Positions 27,945-36,463 of a stretch of DNA of 64,000 bases are shown here, piece after piece. The position numbers and the translations under genes are program-made. Location: contig CAVQBN010000018.1 of NCBI GenBank assembly GCA_963710735.1, positions 1-64,000 of the forward strand, read 5' to 3'. The notes below the pieces were generated by a model. It searched no databases. It saw nothing but the letters and a program-made list of their open reading frames with translations, and was not told the origin of the DNA. Each line of letters opens with the position of its first letter. The first letter of the stretch is position 1. The stretch comes from FEN-1297 sp963710735. GTDB lineage: Bacteria; Bacteroidota; Ignavibacteria; Ignavibacteriales; Ignavibacteriaceae.

Positions 27945-29627
27945 TTAGCTTGCATAAGCCTTCCGCAATTTTTCTTTCCCCAGTGAATTAACAATAAGAA
28001 ATTCTTCTTCCGACACCTTTTCCACATCACCGTAATAATTATGGTCCACACTGTCTTTCTGGAAACTTGATTTTACCGAAACAGAAGAAAGTACTTTTAA
28101 ATTTTCCACAACAATATTAGTTGTGTCTTCCGTGTCAATTTTTCCTTCAATTAAGTACGGCCCCATCGACATTGTCTGCTCGGCATATTTAGAATAAGCC
28201 TTTGGAAATATTACCGCTTCAAATGTTCCCGTTAAATCTTCAAGGGACAAAAATTTCATTATCTTCCCGTTTTTTGTCCTTATCCTTTTAGAACTCATAT
28301 ACCACCCAATAACTTTGATTTTTCTGCCGCGGTATTTGTACATGTCTTTTGCCTTTATAATAAAACGATTATTTATGTATTCGTTAAAAAAATACAACGG
28401 GTGCCGCGTAACCATGTAATCAAAAATTTCATACTCATTTGAACATATCCCTTCAACATTATAGTTAATATCCGTTTTTACTTTTTCTTCAAGAACAAAA
28501 GTTTCATTCATAAAAAGATCGTTATAGCCGTGGTCAAGGATTTTTCTACGGTTGATATAAATATCCAGCAAACGCAAAAGTTCAGGCCTGGTTTGTTTAA
28601 AACATCCCATTGCACCGCACTTTATAAGTATAGCCGTCTCTTCATATCCCAGACCGGTTCTTATCAGAAAATCAGCAAGGGAAACAAATCTTCCGTTCTC
28701 TTTTCGTTCACTCAATATAATATCGATGGAATTACGGGAAAGATTTTTTATTGCCATAAGTCCAATGCGAATAGTTCTGCCGCTTCCAATGTATTCATAT
28801 GCACTTTGATTTACGCAAGGGAGCAGAATTTTCAGCCCGATCCTTTTTGCTTCCTGTATATACACGGCTGCGGAATAGAAGCCTCCACCGTTGCTTAAAA
28901 CGCCTGCCATAAATTCTGCAGGATAATGAGCTTTAAGATACGCAACTTGAAATGAAAGCAAAGCAAATGAGGCGCTATGAGCTTTGCAAAACGAATAGCC
29001 TGCAAAAGACTCAATCTGACGCCATAGTTCGCGGGATTGTTCGTCAGTAAGTTTTTTAGTTTCGCACGAATCAAAAAACTTTTTGGTAATCTGCTGCATT
29101 GCCGTATGCGACCTCATCTTTCCGCTCATTGCTCTTCGCAAAAGATCAGCTTCCTCAAAACTAAGGCCAGCTATAAAATGTGCAACTTTAATTACGTCTT
29201 CCTGATAAATCATTACTCCATAAGTCTCGCCTAAATATTCTTCCATCGCGGGAACCAAATACTTACGTCGCTCCGGATCTTTATGCCGTGCAATAAATTC
29301 CTGCATCATTCCGCTTTCCGCAACACCTGGCCGTATAATAGAACTTGCCGCCGTCAGCATTTCAAAAGTGTATACATCAAGCCGGCGCAGCAAAGAGCGC
29401 ATTCCCGGAGATTCAATATAAAAGCATCCTATTGTATCCCCCTTTCTTATCAACTCCTTGGTAGCTTCATCATTGAACAGCATTTCAAAATCATAAATAT
29501 CAAACTTAACACCATTTGTATTACGAGGAATTGGAGGATAAAGAGTATGTATATTTGTTTCTCTCCACTGTTTCGGCATCTGATACGTTAAAGTATCGAT
29601 TATATCTTGATTTTGATCGAATTTCAT
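27945..29627 (-). CDS. Orphan C-terminal half of a DnaE-type DNA polymerase III alpha
   Basis: 560 aa corresponding to the fingers, helix-hairpin-helix and OB regions of DnaE: GCFYIESPGMRSLLRRL, IIRPGVAESGMMQEFIARHKD, GVMIYQEDVIKVAHFIAG, FAGYSFCKAHSASFALLS, KAHYPAEFMAGVLSNGGG, and an OB fold at about 430-520. The PHP and palm domains (about 550 residues, including the catalytic aspartates) are absent, and nothing upstream supplies them. Alone it cannot polymerise. A frame extends to 29645, but that ATG lies inside a LexA-like dyad, so I place the start at 29627 (MKFDQNQD). It may be a truncated error-prone DnaE2 or a partner of a separately encoded half. Confidence 0.75.
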   Translation of the reverse strand: MKFDQNQDIIDTLTYQMPKQWRETNIHTLYPPIPRNTNGVKFDIYDFEMLFNDEATKELIRKGDTIGCFYIESPGMRSLLRRLDVYTFEMLTAASSIIRPGVAESGMMQEFIARHKDPERRKYLVPAMEEYLGETYGVMIYQEDVIKVAHFIAGLSFEEADLLRRAMSGKMRSHTAMQQITKKFFDSCETKKLTDEQSRELWRQIESFAGYSFCKAHSASFALLSFQVAYLKAHYPAEFMAGVLSNGGGFYSAAVYIQEAKRIGLKILLPCVNQSAYEYIGSGRTIRIGLMAIKNLSRNSIDIILSERKENGRFVSLADFLIRTGLGYEETAILIKCGAMGCFKQTRPELLRLLDIYINRRKILDHGYNDLFMNETFVLEEKVKTDINYNVEGICSNEYEIFDYMVTRHPLYFFNEYINNRFIIKAKDMYKYRGRKIKVIGWYMSSKRIRTKNGKIMKFLSLEDLTGTFEAVIFPKAYSKYAEQTMSMGPYLIEGKIDTEDTTNIVVENLKVLSSVSVKSSFQKDSVDHNYYGDVEKVSEEEFLIVNSLGKEKLRKAYAS

Positions 29628-29634
29628 AATAAAA

Positions 29635-29656
29635 ATAGTGAACATTTGTACACTAT
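29635..29656. promoter_or_regulatory. LexA-like (SOS box) dyad upstream of the dnaE fragment
   Basis: ATAGTGAACA-TT-TGTACACTAT, an inverted repeat with 9 of 10 bases symmetric. The core GAAC-ATTT-GTAC is one base from the Gram-positive LexA box GAAC-N4-GTTC and similar to the cyanobacterial RGTAC-N4-GTWC form. It sits 8 bp before the proposed start codon, a normal operator position, and error-prone DnaE genes are commonly LexA-controlled. The LexA of this organism is not in the window, so the assignment is inference. Confidence 0.5.
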
Positions 29657-29840
29657 ATTTTATATTTTTTTGAAATGAAAAGCAAGGCAGGTATAGCGGA
29701 AAAATTTTTATGGGTATTTAGAAAAAAGAAAATAAAATTATTTTATCATATCTATTTAATAAAAAATAATTAAATAGGTAATACATAAATCAAGGTATTC
29801 AAATTTATTGTCCGAATCTCTATATTTTTGCTAAGAAAAT

Positions 29841-30068
29841 ATGAGAAGTAACATGAATACAAGGGAAAAGATGCAAACTACGGATGAAGATGTAGTTTGG
29901 ACATGTCAGTATTGCGGCGAGTTAAATTCTGTTTGGATAGATTTAACAATCAGCGGAAAGCAGGATTTTATGGAAGACTGCAGAATCTGCTGCCGGCCCA
30001 ACAGAGTAATAATCACAACCGATGAAGAGAATAATATTTTTATCGAGTCCAGGCCCAGCGACGAATAA
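29841..30068 (+). CDS. CPXCG-type small cysteine-rich zinc protein
   Basis: 75 aa. Two cysteine pairs, CQYCGE and CRICCRPN, about 23 residues apart, form a probable single zinc site; the spacing and the sequence around NSVWIDLTISG match the CPXCG-motif cysteine-rich family (here CQYCG). The acidic C-terminus ENNIFIESRPSDE is also typical. Function of the family is unknown. It is transcribed opposite to its neighbours. A second Met at codon 5 is an alternative start. Confidence 0.85.
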   Translation: MRSNMNTREKMQTTDEDVVWTCQYCGELNSVWIDLTISGKQDFMEDCRICCRPNRVIITTDEENNIFIESRPSDE

Positions 30069-30071
30069 TCG

Positions 30072-30090
30072 CAATGCATTATTTGCATTG
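30072..30090. terminator. Hairpin downstream of the CPXCG gene
   Basis: CAATGCA-TTATT-TGCATTG, a perfect 7-bp stem starting 4 bp after the stop at 30068. No T-run follows, so it is either a weak terminator or an mRNA 3'-end stabiliser between convergent genes. Confidence 0.4.
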
Positions 30091-30187
30091 AGCCAATGAA
30101 TTCATATTAAATTGCAAAATAATTAATCGCGATAGAATATGTTGATTATTAGTTTTCCTTTATTCTATATTTTAAATCCTCACTAAA

Positions 30188-31471
30188 TTAATCCATAATC
30201 ATTCTTAAAAATGATGAACTTTCTTCATCATCATTATCGCCTTCGGCATTAACTTTATTTGTTTTTTCCTTTGCCCAGTTATATCTGGATGCATCAAAAT
30301 TAAAGCCGCTTTGCGGATTATTTGTATCCTCGGTTTTGTCTTCAAGTGTGGTCTTCGGACTTTTTACTCTTAAAATAGTCGGAACTTCCAGATCTTCGGT
30401 ATTAACATCATTATCTTCTAAGAAATTAAATCCGCCTCTAAAGGTATCGGAACTTTTAGGTTTTGATTGAGCATTTTTTGAATTCTTTACTCCATACGAT
30501 TGATGCGAACCATCGAAGCCGGTAGCGATAACAGTGTAAGAAACGTAATCATTCATTTCTTCTTTTCGAACACAGCCGAATATTACATTTGCTTCTTCGC
30601 CGGCGGCTTCAAAAATAACATTATTACCTTCATTAATTTCCTGCATAGTTAAATTGCTTGAGCCTGTAACATTAAGGAGAACGCTTTTTGCCCCCTTAAT
30701 ATTTATGCCTTCTAATAACGGACTCGAGATTGCTTTTTGTGCAGCCTCAATTGCCCGGTTTTCACCACTGGCTATTCCGCAGCCCATCAATGCTTCACCG
30801 CTCTGGTTCATGACCGCACGTACGTCGGCAAAGTCAACATTAATTAATCCTTCGATAGTAATTATATCTGCAATACCTCTGGTTGCTTCATATAATACTT
30901 CATTAGGTTTATCGAAAGCTGCAAAAGCATTTGTGCTTTTATCTAAAATGCTAAGCAGTCTTTCGTTAGGAATCACAATTAGGCTATCGACATGCTGCTT
31001 CAATTCCTGAATTCCCTGTTCAGCATTCAGCATACGTTTCTTGCCTTCCCACCGGAAAGGTTTTGTAACAATCCCAACGACTAAAGAGCCGATACTTTTT
31101 GCAATAGATGCAATTACAGGAGCACCGCCAGTTCCCGTTCCGCCTCCCATTCCGGCAGTAACAAAAACCATATCGCTTCCCGAAAGTATTTCAGCAATTT
31201 TTTCTCTGTCTTCTTCAAGAGATTTTTTACCAACATTGGGATCAGCTCCCGCTCCCAAGCCACGTGTTATACTGGTTCCTACTTGAATCTTATGTGTGGC
31301 ACTACTGCTATTCAGAACCTGTGAATCAGTATTAACCGCAATATATTCCACACCGACCAGTCCTCGTTTAATCATGCTCTCAATTGCATTACAGCCGCCA
31401 CCGCCAACTCCCACAACTTTCAAGATTGCTGACATCGGTTTGCCTCTATCAATTGTTGCAAATCGCGCCAT
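30188..31471 (-). CDS. ftsZ: Cell division protein FtsZ
   Basis: 427 aa tubulin-like GTPase that forms the cytokinetic ring. It has VGVGGGGCNAIESMI at the N-terminus, the tubulin signature GGGTGTGGAP near 107-116, the synergy region with NVDFADVRAVM, a variable linker from about 325 to 415, and a C-terminal peptide (EESSSFLRMIMD) of the type that docks to FtsA. The start has a strong AAGGAGGT seven bases upstream. It is last in the dcw operon, 21 bp after ftsA. Confidence 0.97.
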   Translation of the reverse strand: MARFATIDRGKPMSAILKVVGVGGGGCNAIESMIKRGLVGVEYIAVNTDSQVLNSSSATHKIQVGTSITRGLGAGADPNVGKKSLEEDREKIAEILSGSDMVFVTAGMGGGTGTGGAPVIASIAKSIGSLVVGIVTKPFRWEGKKRMLNAEQGIQELKQHVDSLIVIPNERLLSILDKSTNAFAAFDKPNEVLYEATRGIADIITIEGLINVDFADVRAVMNQSGEALMGCGIASGENRAIEAAQKAISSPLLEGINIKGAKSVLLNVTGSSNLTMQEINEGNNVIFEAAGEEANVIFGCVRKEEMNDYVSYTVIATGFDGSHQSYGVKNSKNAQSKPKSSDTFRGGFNFLEDNDVNTEDLEVPTILRVKSPKTTLEDKTEDTNNPQSGFNFDASRYNWAKEKTNKVNAEGDNDDEESSSFLRMIMD

Positions 31472-31492
31472 AGTTACCTCCTTGTTTTGAAA

Positions 31493-32743
31493 TTATAATT
31501 CATCAAAAAATTGCTGAACCCTTTTTATTAATAACGATACTTTATTTTTTCCCTTAACCTTTTTAGGTTTTATTAAAACTTGATATTCGCTAGACTTTCC
31601 ACCCGGAATTCCTCTTATTAAACCAGCTACAGTTGCAAATTCCGGACTTTCAATTTCATTTGATAGCCCTGTTCCCAATTCTTGAGGAACACCAATTCTG
31701 GTCGGCAATCCAAATACTTCTTCTGCTAATTCCGTACATCCTTTTAATAACGATCCGCCGCCTGTTAAAACAATTCCGGCTTTAATTTTATTTTTAAAGC
31801 CTGCACTTCTAATTTCATTATCAATAAGACTAAAGAGTTCTCTCATTCTTAAACTTATGATTTGAGTTAAGAGGCTAATTGGAATTTTTGCGTTGCCTCT
31901 TGCACCTACCCCACGAATCAGAATATCTTCATCTTTTATAATAGAAGATTCAGTAGCATAGCCATATTCTTTTTTTAATTTTTCAGCTTCTTCTGTAACC
32001 ACACCAAGTGACTCACGTATATCATTTGTTACCTGATTTCCTGCTACTCCAATTACCTTAGTATGTTTTATAGCCTTATTATGAAAAATGGCTATATCAG
32101 TTGTGCCCCCTCCAATATCAATAAGTGCAACGCCAAGGTCCTTTTCACTTTCTTCAAGAACGGATGAACTAGATGCAATCGGCTGAAGAATATATTCCTG
32201 AATCTGAAATCCAGCTCTTTCTACAGACTTCCTAATATTTTGAATAGCTGGGATTGATGCCAAAACGATATGATTAGTGGCTTCCAAACGAGAGCCGGAC
32301 ATACCGATTGGATTTTCAATTCCACCTTGATAATCAACTGAAAATTCTTCAGGGATTATATGCAAAATTTGTCTATCCGACGGAATTCTAATTGTTCTTA
32401 CATCTGCTTCTAATCTTTCAAGATCGGCTTTGGTAATTTCTCTATCTTCGCTGCTGATTGTTACATAATTACGATGTCTCATGCTGGTAATATGCTCTCC
32501 GGCTACTCCAACATTCACTAGAGTAATTTGAATGCCAGCTCTATTGGATGCAATAGCTATCGCTTCTTTTATTGCATCTGCTGTTTTTGTAATATTAGCA
32601 ACCAAGCCTTTATGCAGACCTTCCGAGGGTGCTACACCAAAGCCTAAAATGTTAATGCGATTGTCTTCTTCCAGCCGTTCGGCAATAACCGCACAAACTT
32701 TTGTTGTACCTAAATCTAAACCTGCAATTATATTTTTTTTCAT
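31493..32743 (-). CDS. ftsA: Cell division protein FtsA
   Basis: 416 aa actin-like ATPase that tethers FtsZ to the membrane. It has GLDLGTTKVCAVIAE (phosphate 1), LIDIGGGTTDIAIF (phosphate 2) and VLTGGGSLLKGCTELAE (adenosine). The C-terminal helix KVSLLIKRVQQFFDEL is amphipathic, as needed for membrane binding. It overlaps ftsQ by 4 bp. Confidence 0.97.
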   Translation of the reverse strand: MKKNIIAGLDLGTTKVCAVIAERLEEDNRINILGFGVAPSEGLHKGLVANITKTADAIKEAIAIASNRAGIQITLVNVGVAGEHITSMRHRNYVTISSEDREITKADLERLEADVRTIRIPSDRQILHIIPEEFSVDYQGGIENPIGMSGSRLEATNHIVLASIPAIQNIRKSVERAGFQIQEYILQPIASSSSVLEESEKDLGVALIDIGGGTTDIAIFHNKAIKHTKVIGVAGNQVTNDIRESLGVVTEEAEKLKKEYGYATESSIIKDEDILIRGVGARGNAKIPISLLTQIISLRMRELFSLIDNEIRSAGFKNKIKAGIVLTGGGSLLKGCTELAEEVFGLPTRIGVPQELGTGLSNEIESPEFATVAGLIRGIPGGKSSEYQVLIKPKKVKGKNKVSLLIKRVQQFFDEL

Positions 32744-33510
32744 TCACTTAAACCTGTTTTAACATCTGCACCGACAAAAATTTCACTAGAGAACCTTAAA
32801 TCTATATATTCACTACTATCAACTAAATCATTACCATGAACCATTCCGCCCCATATAACATTCAGATATACCATTTTTTTTGCATCTTCGCCTCTGCCGA
32901 AAAATACGGGCGGCTTAATTCCGGAGAATGTTAAGATTATATCTCCCCCGTTTCTTAAATTAATTTCAGAAAGTTTTTTATACATATTTATATTAGTTAA
33001 TTTCGCAGCTTCTATTATTTTAAATGCTTCCACAATATCATCTGTTCTTACATACGACAAAGAGCTTACTTTATCATTAATCTGCGGATTACTTATAACG
33101 GGTACATCCAACATTTTTATATCAGGCAGCATTGGAAGAATCTGAAAATCCTCCGAAATAAAATGAGGTTCTCCATCTATAATTATCACTCCTTCAATTT
33201 TTTTTTCTTTAATATAAACCTTAACCTCATTATTCCCTTCATAAGCAACATCAGCTTTCTGCACATAAGGATGCTTTTCAAATTTATCCCTTATAGCCGC
33301 AAGAGTTAATTTCCCATAGCTCGAAATATTTTCAAGCTTAGTAAATTTCAAATAATCAACACTCGGTAAAAGATTGTTACCGCTAATTTTGATCATCTTA
33401 ATTTCTCCTTTACTTGTTTTTTTGTTTGGGAAAAAAATCAAATAAAACAGCCCCGAAATTAAAACAACAAAAAGTAATGTTCCTAGTATTTTACCTCTAT
33501 TTTCTTTCAT
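32740..33510 (-). CDS. ftsQ: Cell division protein FtsQ/DivIB
   Basis: 256 aa bitopic protein with a single transmembrane helix at about 9-27 after a short basic cytoplasmic tail (MKENRGK). A POTRA-like domain follows (IKISGNNLLPSVDYLKFTKLENISSY ... LAAIRDKFEKHPYVQKADVAY). FtsQ bridges early and late divisome proteins in the periplasm. Position between murC and ftsA confirms the call, since the sequence itself is divergent. It lies 6 bp after murC. Confidence 0.88.
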   Translation of the reverse strand: MKENRGKILGTLLFVVLISGLFYLIFFPNKKTSKGEIKMIKISGNNLLPSVDYLKFTKLENISSYGKLTLAAIRDKFEKHPYVQKADVAYEGNNEVKVYIKEKKIEGVIIIDGEPHFISEDFQILPMLPDIKMLDVPVISNPQINDKVSSLSYVRTDDIVEAFKIIEAAKLTNINMYKKLSEINLRNGGDIILTFSGIKPPVFFGRGEDAKKMVYLNVIWGGMVHGNDLVDSSEYIDLRFSSEIFVGADVKTGLSE

Positions 33511-33516
33511 TACTTT

Positions 33517-34887
33517 TCAATCATTAAGCAATTGAACAAACTTCTCTCCATATTTCCAAATATCGCCGGCACCCATAGTAATAATAATATCTTTATCTTT
33601 TTTTATTTCTCTCAGTTTTTCCGGCACTTCATTTTTATCTTTAACGTAAATAACATTTTTGTGACCAAACTTTCTTGCTGCTTCAGCTATTAGTTCGCCT
33701 GAAACTCCGTCAATAGGTTCTTCCCTTGCCGGATAAACATCTGTACAAATAAAGACATCAGTATTTAAAAACGATCTCCCGAACTCCTGGTAAAAATCTC
33801 TTGTCCTTGAATATAAGTGCGGTTGAAAAACAGCAATAAGTCTTCTATCCCATCCGCTTCGAATCCCTGCAAGTGTAGCGCTGGTTTCAGTTGGATGATG
33901 AGCGTAATCATCGATAACTAAAATTTCCTTATTATACTTTACTTCAAACCTTCTATAAACGCCGCTGAAAGATTCTAATGCTTTTTTAATTATTTCGAAA
34001 TCGATTCCAAGTTCTTTAGCTATACACACAGCTACTAATGAATTTTTAACATTATGAATGCCTGGGATTTTCAATTTTATTTTACCAAGATCCTCATCTT
34101 TATATTTAACTGAGAATGAACTGGAGAATTCATTATGAGTAATATCTACTGCACGAATGTCTGCTTGCGAAGTTAAACCATAGGTAAAAATCTTTTTATT
34201 AATTTGAGGAATAATATCCTGCAACGCCGGTTCATCCATACATAGAACCACAAAGCCGTAAAAAGGTACCTTGTTTGCAAATTCAATAAATGCGGATTTA
34301 ATATCATCTAAATCTTTATATGTATCCAGATGCTCGCTTTCAAGCGTGGTTATAGCTGCAATTGTCGGTGTTAATTTTAAAAATGTTCTATCAAATTCAT
34401 CAGCTTCAACTACTATAAATTCTCCATCTCCTAATCTTGCATTAGTTCCACCTAAGCCGCTTAATTTTCCTCCGACAATAATCGTAGGATCAATTCCGCC
34501 TTCAGTTAATGTTAAGCCGACCATCGAAGTGGTTGTGGTTTTGCCATGAGTCCCGGCAATTCCGATTCCATATTTCATGCGCATACATTCTGCCAACATT
34601 TCGGAACGCTTTATTATAGGAATTTTTCTTTCAACTGCCGCCTTTACTTCAGGATTATCCAATGATACTGCAGAAGAATAAACTAACACATCGGCATCCT
34701 TCAAATTTTCAGGCGAATGCCCTTCATAAATCTTCATTCCCAAATCACTCAAATGAGAAGTTACTTCAGACAATGCTCTATCTGATCCCGATATTTCAAA
34801 ACCCTGGTTCAATAATATCTCTGCAATACCGCTCATTCCGATACCGCCTATACCTACAAAATGTACTTTCTTAATGTTCTTGAACAT
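33517..34887 (-). CDS. murC: UDP-N-acetylmuramate-L-alanine ligase MurC
   Basis: 456 aa cytoplasmic Mur ligase adding the first L-Ala. It has FVGIGGIGMSGIAEILLNQGF for UDP binding, IAGTHGKTTTTSMVG for ATP (about 110-124), VVEADEFDRTFL, and DDYAHHPTETSATLAGIRSGW in the C-terminal domain, all MurC-specific. Its ATG overlaps the preceding stop by one base (TAATG). Confidence 0.97.
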   Translation of the reverse strand: MFKNIKKVHFVGIGGIGMSGIAEILLNQGFEISGSDRALSEVTSHLSDLGMKIYEGHSPENLKDADVLVYSSAVSLDNPEVKAAVERKIPIIKRSEMLAECMRMKYGIGIAGTHGKTTTTSMVGLTLTEGGIDPTIIVGGKLSGLGGTNARLGDGEFIVVEADEFDRTFLKLTPTIAAITTLESEHLDTYKDLDDIKSAFIEFANKVPFYGFVVLCMDEPALQDIIPQINKKIFTYGLTSQADIRAVDITHNEFSSSFSVKYKDEDLGKIKLKIPGIHNVKNSLVAVCIAKELGIDFEIIKKALESFSGVYRRFEVKYNKEILVIDDYAHHPTETSATLAGIRSGWDRRLIAVFQPHLYSRTRDFYQEFGRSFLNTDVFICTDVYPAREEPIDGVSGELIAEAARKFGHKNVIYVKDKNEVPEKLREIKKDKDIIITMGAGDIWKYGEKFVQLLND

Positions 34888-35366
34888 TACTTCGATTCCA
34901 ATTTCTCTTTTAATTCTATAAATAGTGATATTAATTCTTCCACATTTTCATAATCATAAGGTCTGATAATTATTCTTCTTTTTCTGTTTTTAAATCTTAT
35001 TCTGATTAGTCTAAACGCTTTATTTTTTTTCCTACTAACAAACCTTGATATTTTTATTACCTCAATTTGATCTATATAAAAAATTTTCTCAGCAAATCTA
35101 TTAATGAATGAAATCTTATTATCTGCAACCTCAAGATGTCTATTCAAATAAAGGTTGTACAATAGACTGATTAAGGAAACACAAACAATAATGGCGAAGA
35201 AAAAGATTATCGGATCCTTTGTAATTAACGTGAAAGAATTTTCTACAAATTCACCGCGAATAATAGCGTACAATAAAAAGACAACAAAATATATTATCGT
35301 TGATTGGTAATAGAACGACAAATTATACTTGAATATTTTCTTTTTATTTACTTGTTCTTCGCTCAT
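34887..35366 (-). CDS. Unknown two-helix membrane protein inside the dcw operon
   Basis: 159 aa. Two transmembrane segments lie at about 20-40 and 50-75 (IIYFVVFLLYAII and IIFFFAIIVCVSLISLLYNLYL). A cytoplasmic, strongly basic beta region follows (KISFINRFAEKIFYIDQIEVIKISRF ... IRIRFKNRKRRIIIRPYDYENVEEL), resembling a PH/bPH2-type domain as in YdbT- or YcxB-like proteins. It overlaps murG by 4 bp and murC by 1 bp, so it is translated with them. No standard dcw gene occupies this slot. Function unknown; a division or wall-synthesis accessory is an inference from position. Confidence 0.75.
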   Translation of the reverse strand: MSEEQVNKKKIFKYNLSFYYQSTIIYFVVFLLYAIIRGEFVENSFTLITKDPIIFFFAIIVCVSLISLLYNLYLNRHLEVADNKISFINRFAEKIFYIDQIEVIKISRFVSRKKNKAFRLIRIRFKNRKRRIIIRPYDYENVEELISLFIELKEKLESK

Positions 35367-36463
35367 ATCCCTTTAACATATTTAATTGCATTTTTTGCAA
35401 TAGTTTCAGCTGCATCCGGTTTACCTAATTTTAATGAGTTTTTTTTTAACTCATATAGTCTAATATCATCTAAAATTAAAGGAAATACCTTCTCTGCAAA
35501 TTCATCTCTTAGATTTTTATCCTCAATTAATACAGCTGCATTTTTATCGGATAACGATTTTGCATTAAAGTATTGATGATTTTCAGCCACATTAGGAGAA
35601 GGGACTAAGATAGCGGGAATTCCTAATGTTAATATTTCTGCTAACGTAGTCGCACCTGCACGGGCCAATAATAAATCACATGCCGAATAAGCCAAATTCA
35701 TTTTTTCGACAAATGCCATAATTTTTATATTATCAGACGATAGAGATTTATATTTATCAAAATAATTTTCGCCAGTCTGCCAGATTACTTGAATATTTTT
35801 TTCACTGAGAGAGATTAATGAATCAGCGATTACTTTATTAATTGATCCGGCACCTAAACTGCCGCCAAGTATCAACAATGTTTTTTTTGCCGGACTCAAA
35901 TTAAATGATTTAAGCGCATCCTCCTTATTAACAATAGTGAGGCTTTGTCTTACAGGATTTCCCGTTAAAAATAATTTATCCTTATTTTTAAAATATTTTT
36001 TTGAATCTTCAAAGCTTAAATGAATTTCATTTGCGTATCTCTCTAATAACCTGGTAGTGACACCAGGGTAACTATTCTGTTCAATTAAAATTATCTTAGC
36101 TCCCATTACAGAAGAGCCGAAAATAGCCGGCCCGGAAACATAACCGCCGGAACCGATTGCAACGTTAGGCCTGTAAAACATATTAATTATTACTGACTGA
36201 ATTACGGAGACAACAACTTTAATTGGAAACAATATATTTTCAAGCTTAAGCTTTCTTGAAAAACCTTTAATCCAAATTGATTTAAATTTATAACCTAATT
36301 GCGGTACAACTCTTCCTTCAATTTTTGATTTAGTTCCAATGAACATAATTTCAGCTTCGGGAAGTAGTAATTTTATTTTTTCTGCAACTGCGATAGCAGG
36401 ATACAAATGGCCGCCCGTTCCGCCACCGGCAAATAAAAATCTATATGACATTGTTTTGCTCAT
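35363..36463 (-). CDS. murG: UDP-GlcNAc transferase MurG (lipid II synthesis)
   Basis: 366 aa GT28 glycosyltransferase that converts lipid I to lipid II on the inner face of the membrane. It has FAGGGTGGHLYPAIAVAE at the N-terminus, GSGGYVSGPAIFGS, GGSLGAGSINKVIADSL, and the donor-site region ARAGATTLAEILTLGIPAILVPSPNVAENHQ. It overlaps ftsW by 4 bp. Confidence 0.97.
   Translation of the reverse strand: MSKTMSYRFLFAGGGTGGHLYPAIAVAEKIKLLLPEAEIMFIGTKSKIEGRVVPQLGYKFKSIWIKGFSRKLKLENILFPIKVVVSVIQSVIINMFYRPNVAIGSGGYVSGPAIFGSSVMGAKIILIEQNSYPGVTTRLLERYANEIHLSFEDSKKYFKNKDKLFLTGNPVRQSLTIVNKEDALKSFNLSPAKKTLLILGGSLGAGSINKVIADSLISLSEKNIQVIWQTGENYFDKYKSLSSDNIKIMAFVEKMNLAYSACDLLLARAGATTLAEILTLGIPAILVPSPNVAENHQYFNAKSLSDKNAAVLIEDKNLRDEFAEKVFPLILDDIRLYELKKNSLKLGKPDAAETIAKNAIKYVKGI

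Noticed and set aside
29628..29645. Upstream ATG at 29645 as the start of the dnaE fragment
   Set aside because: It lies within the LexA-like dyad and adds only six hydrophobic residues of no family similarity; the ATG at 29627 is more plausible.
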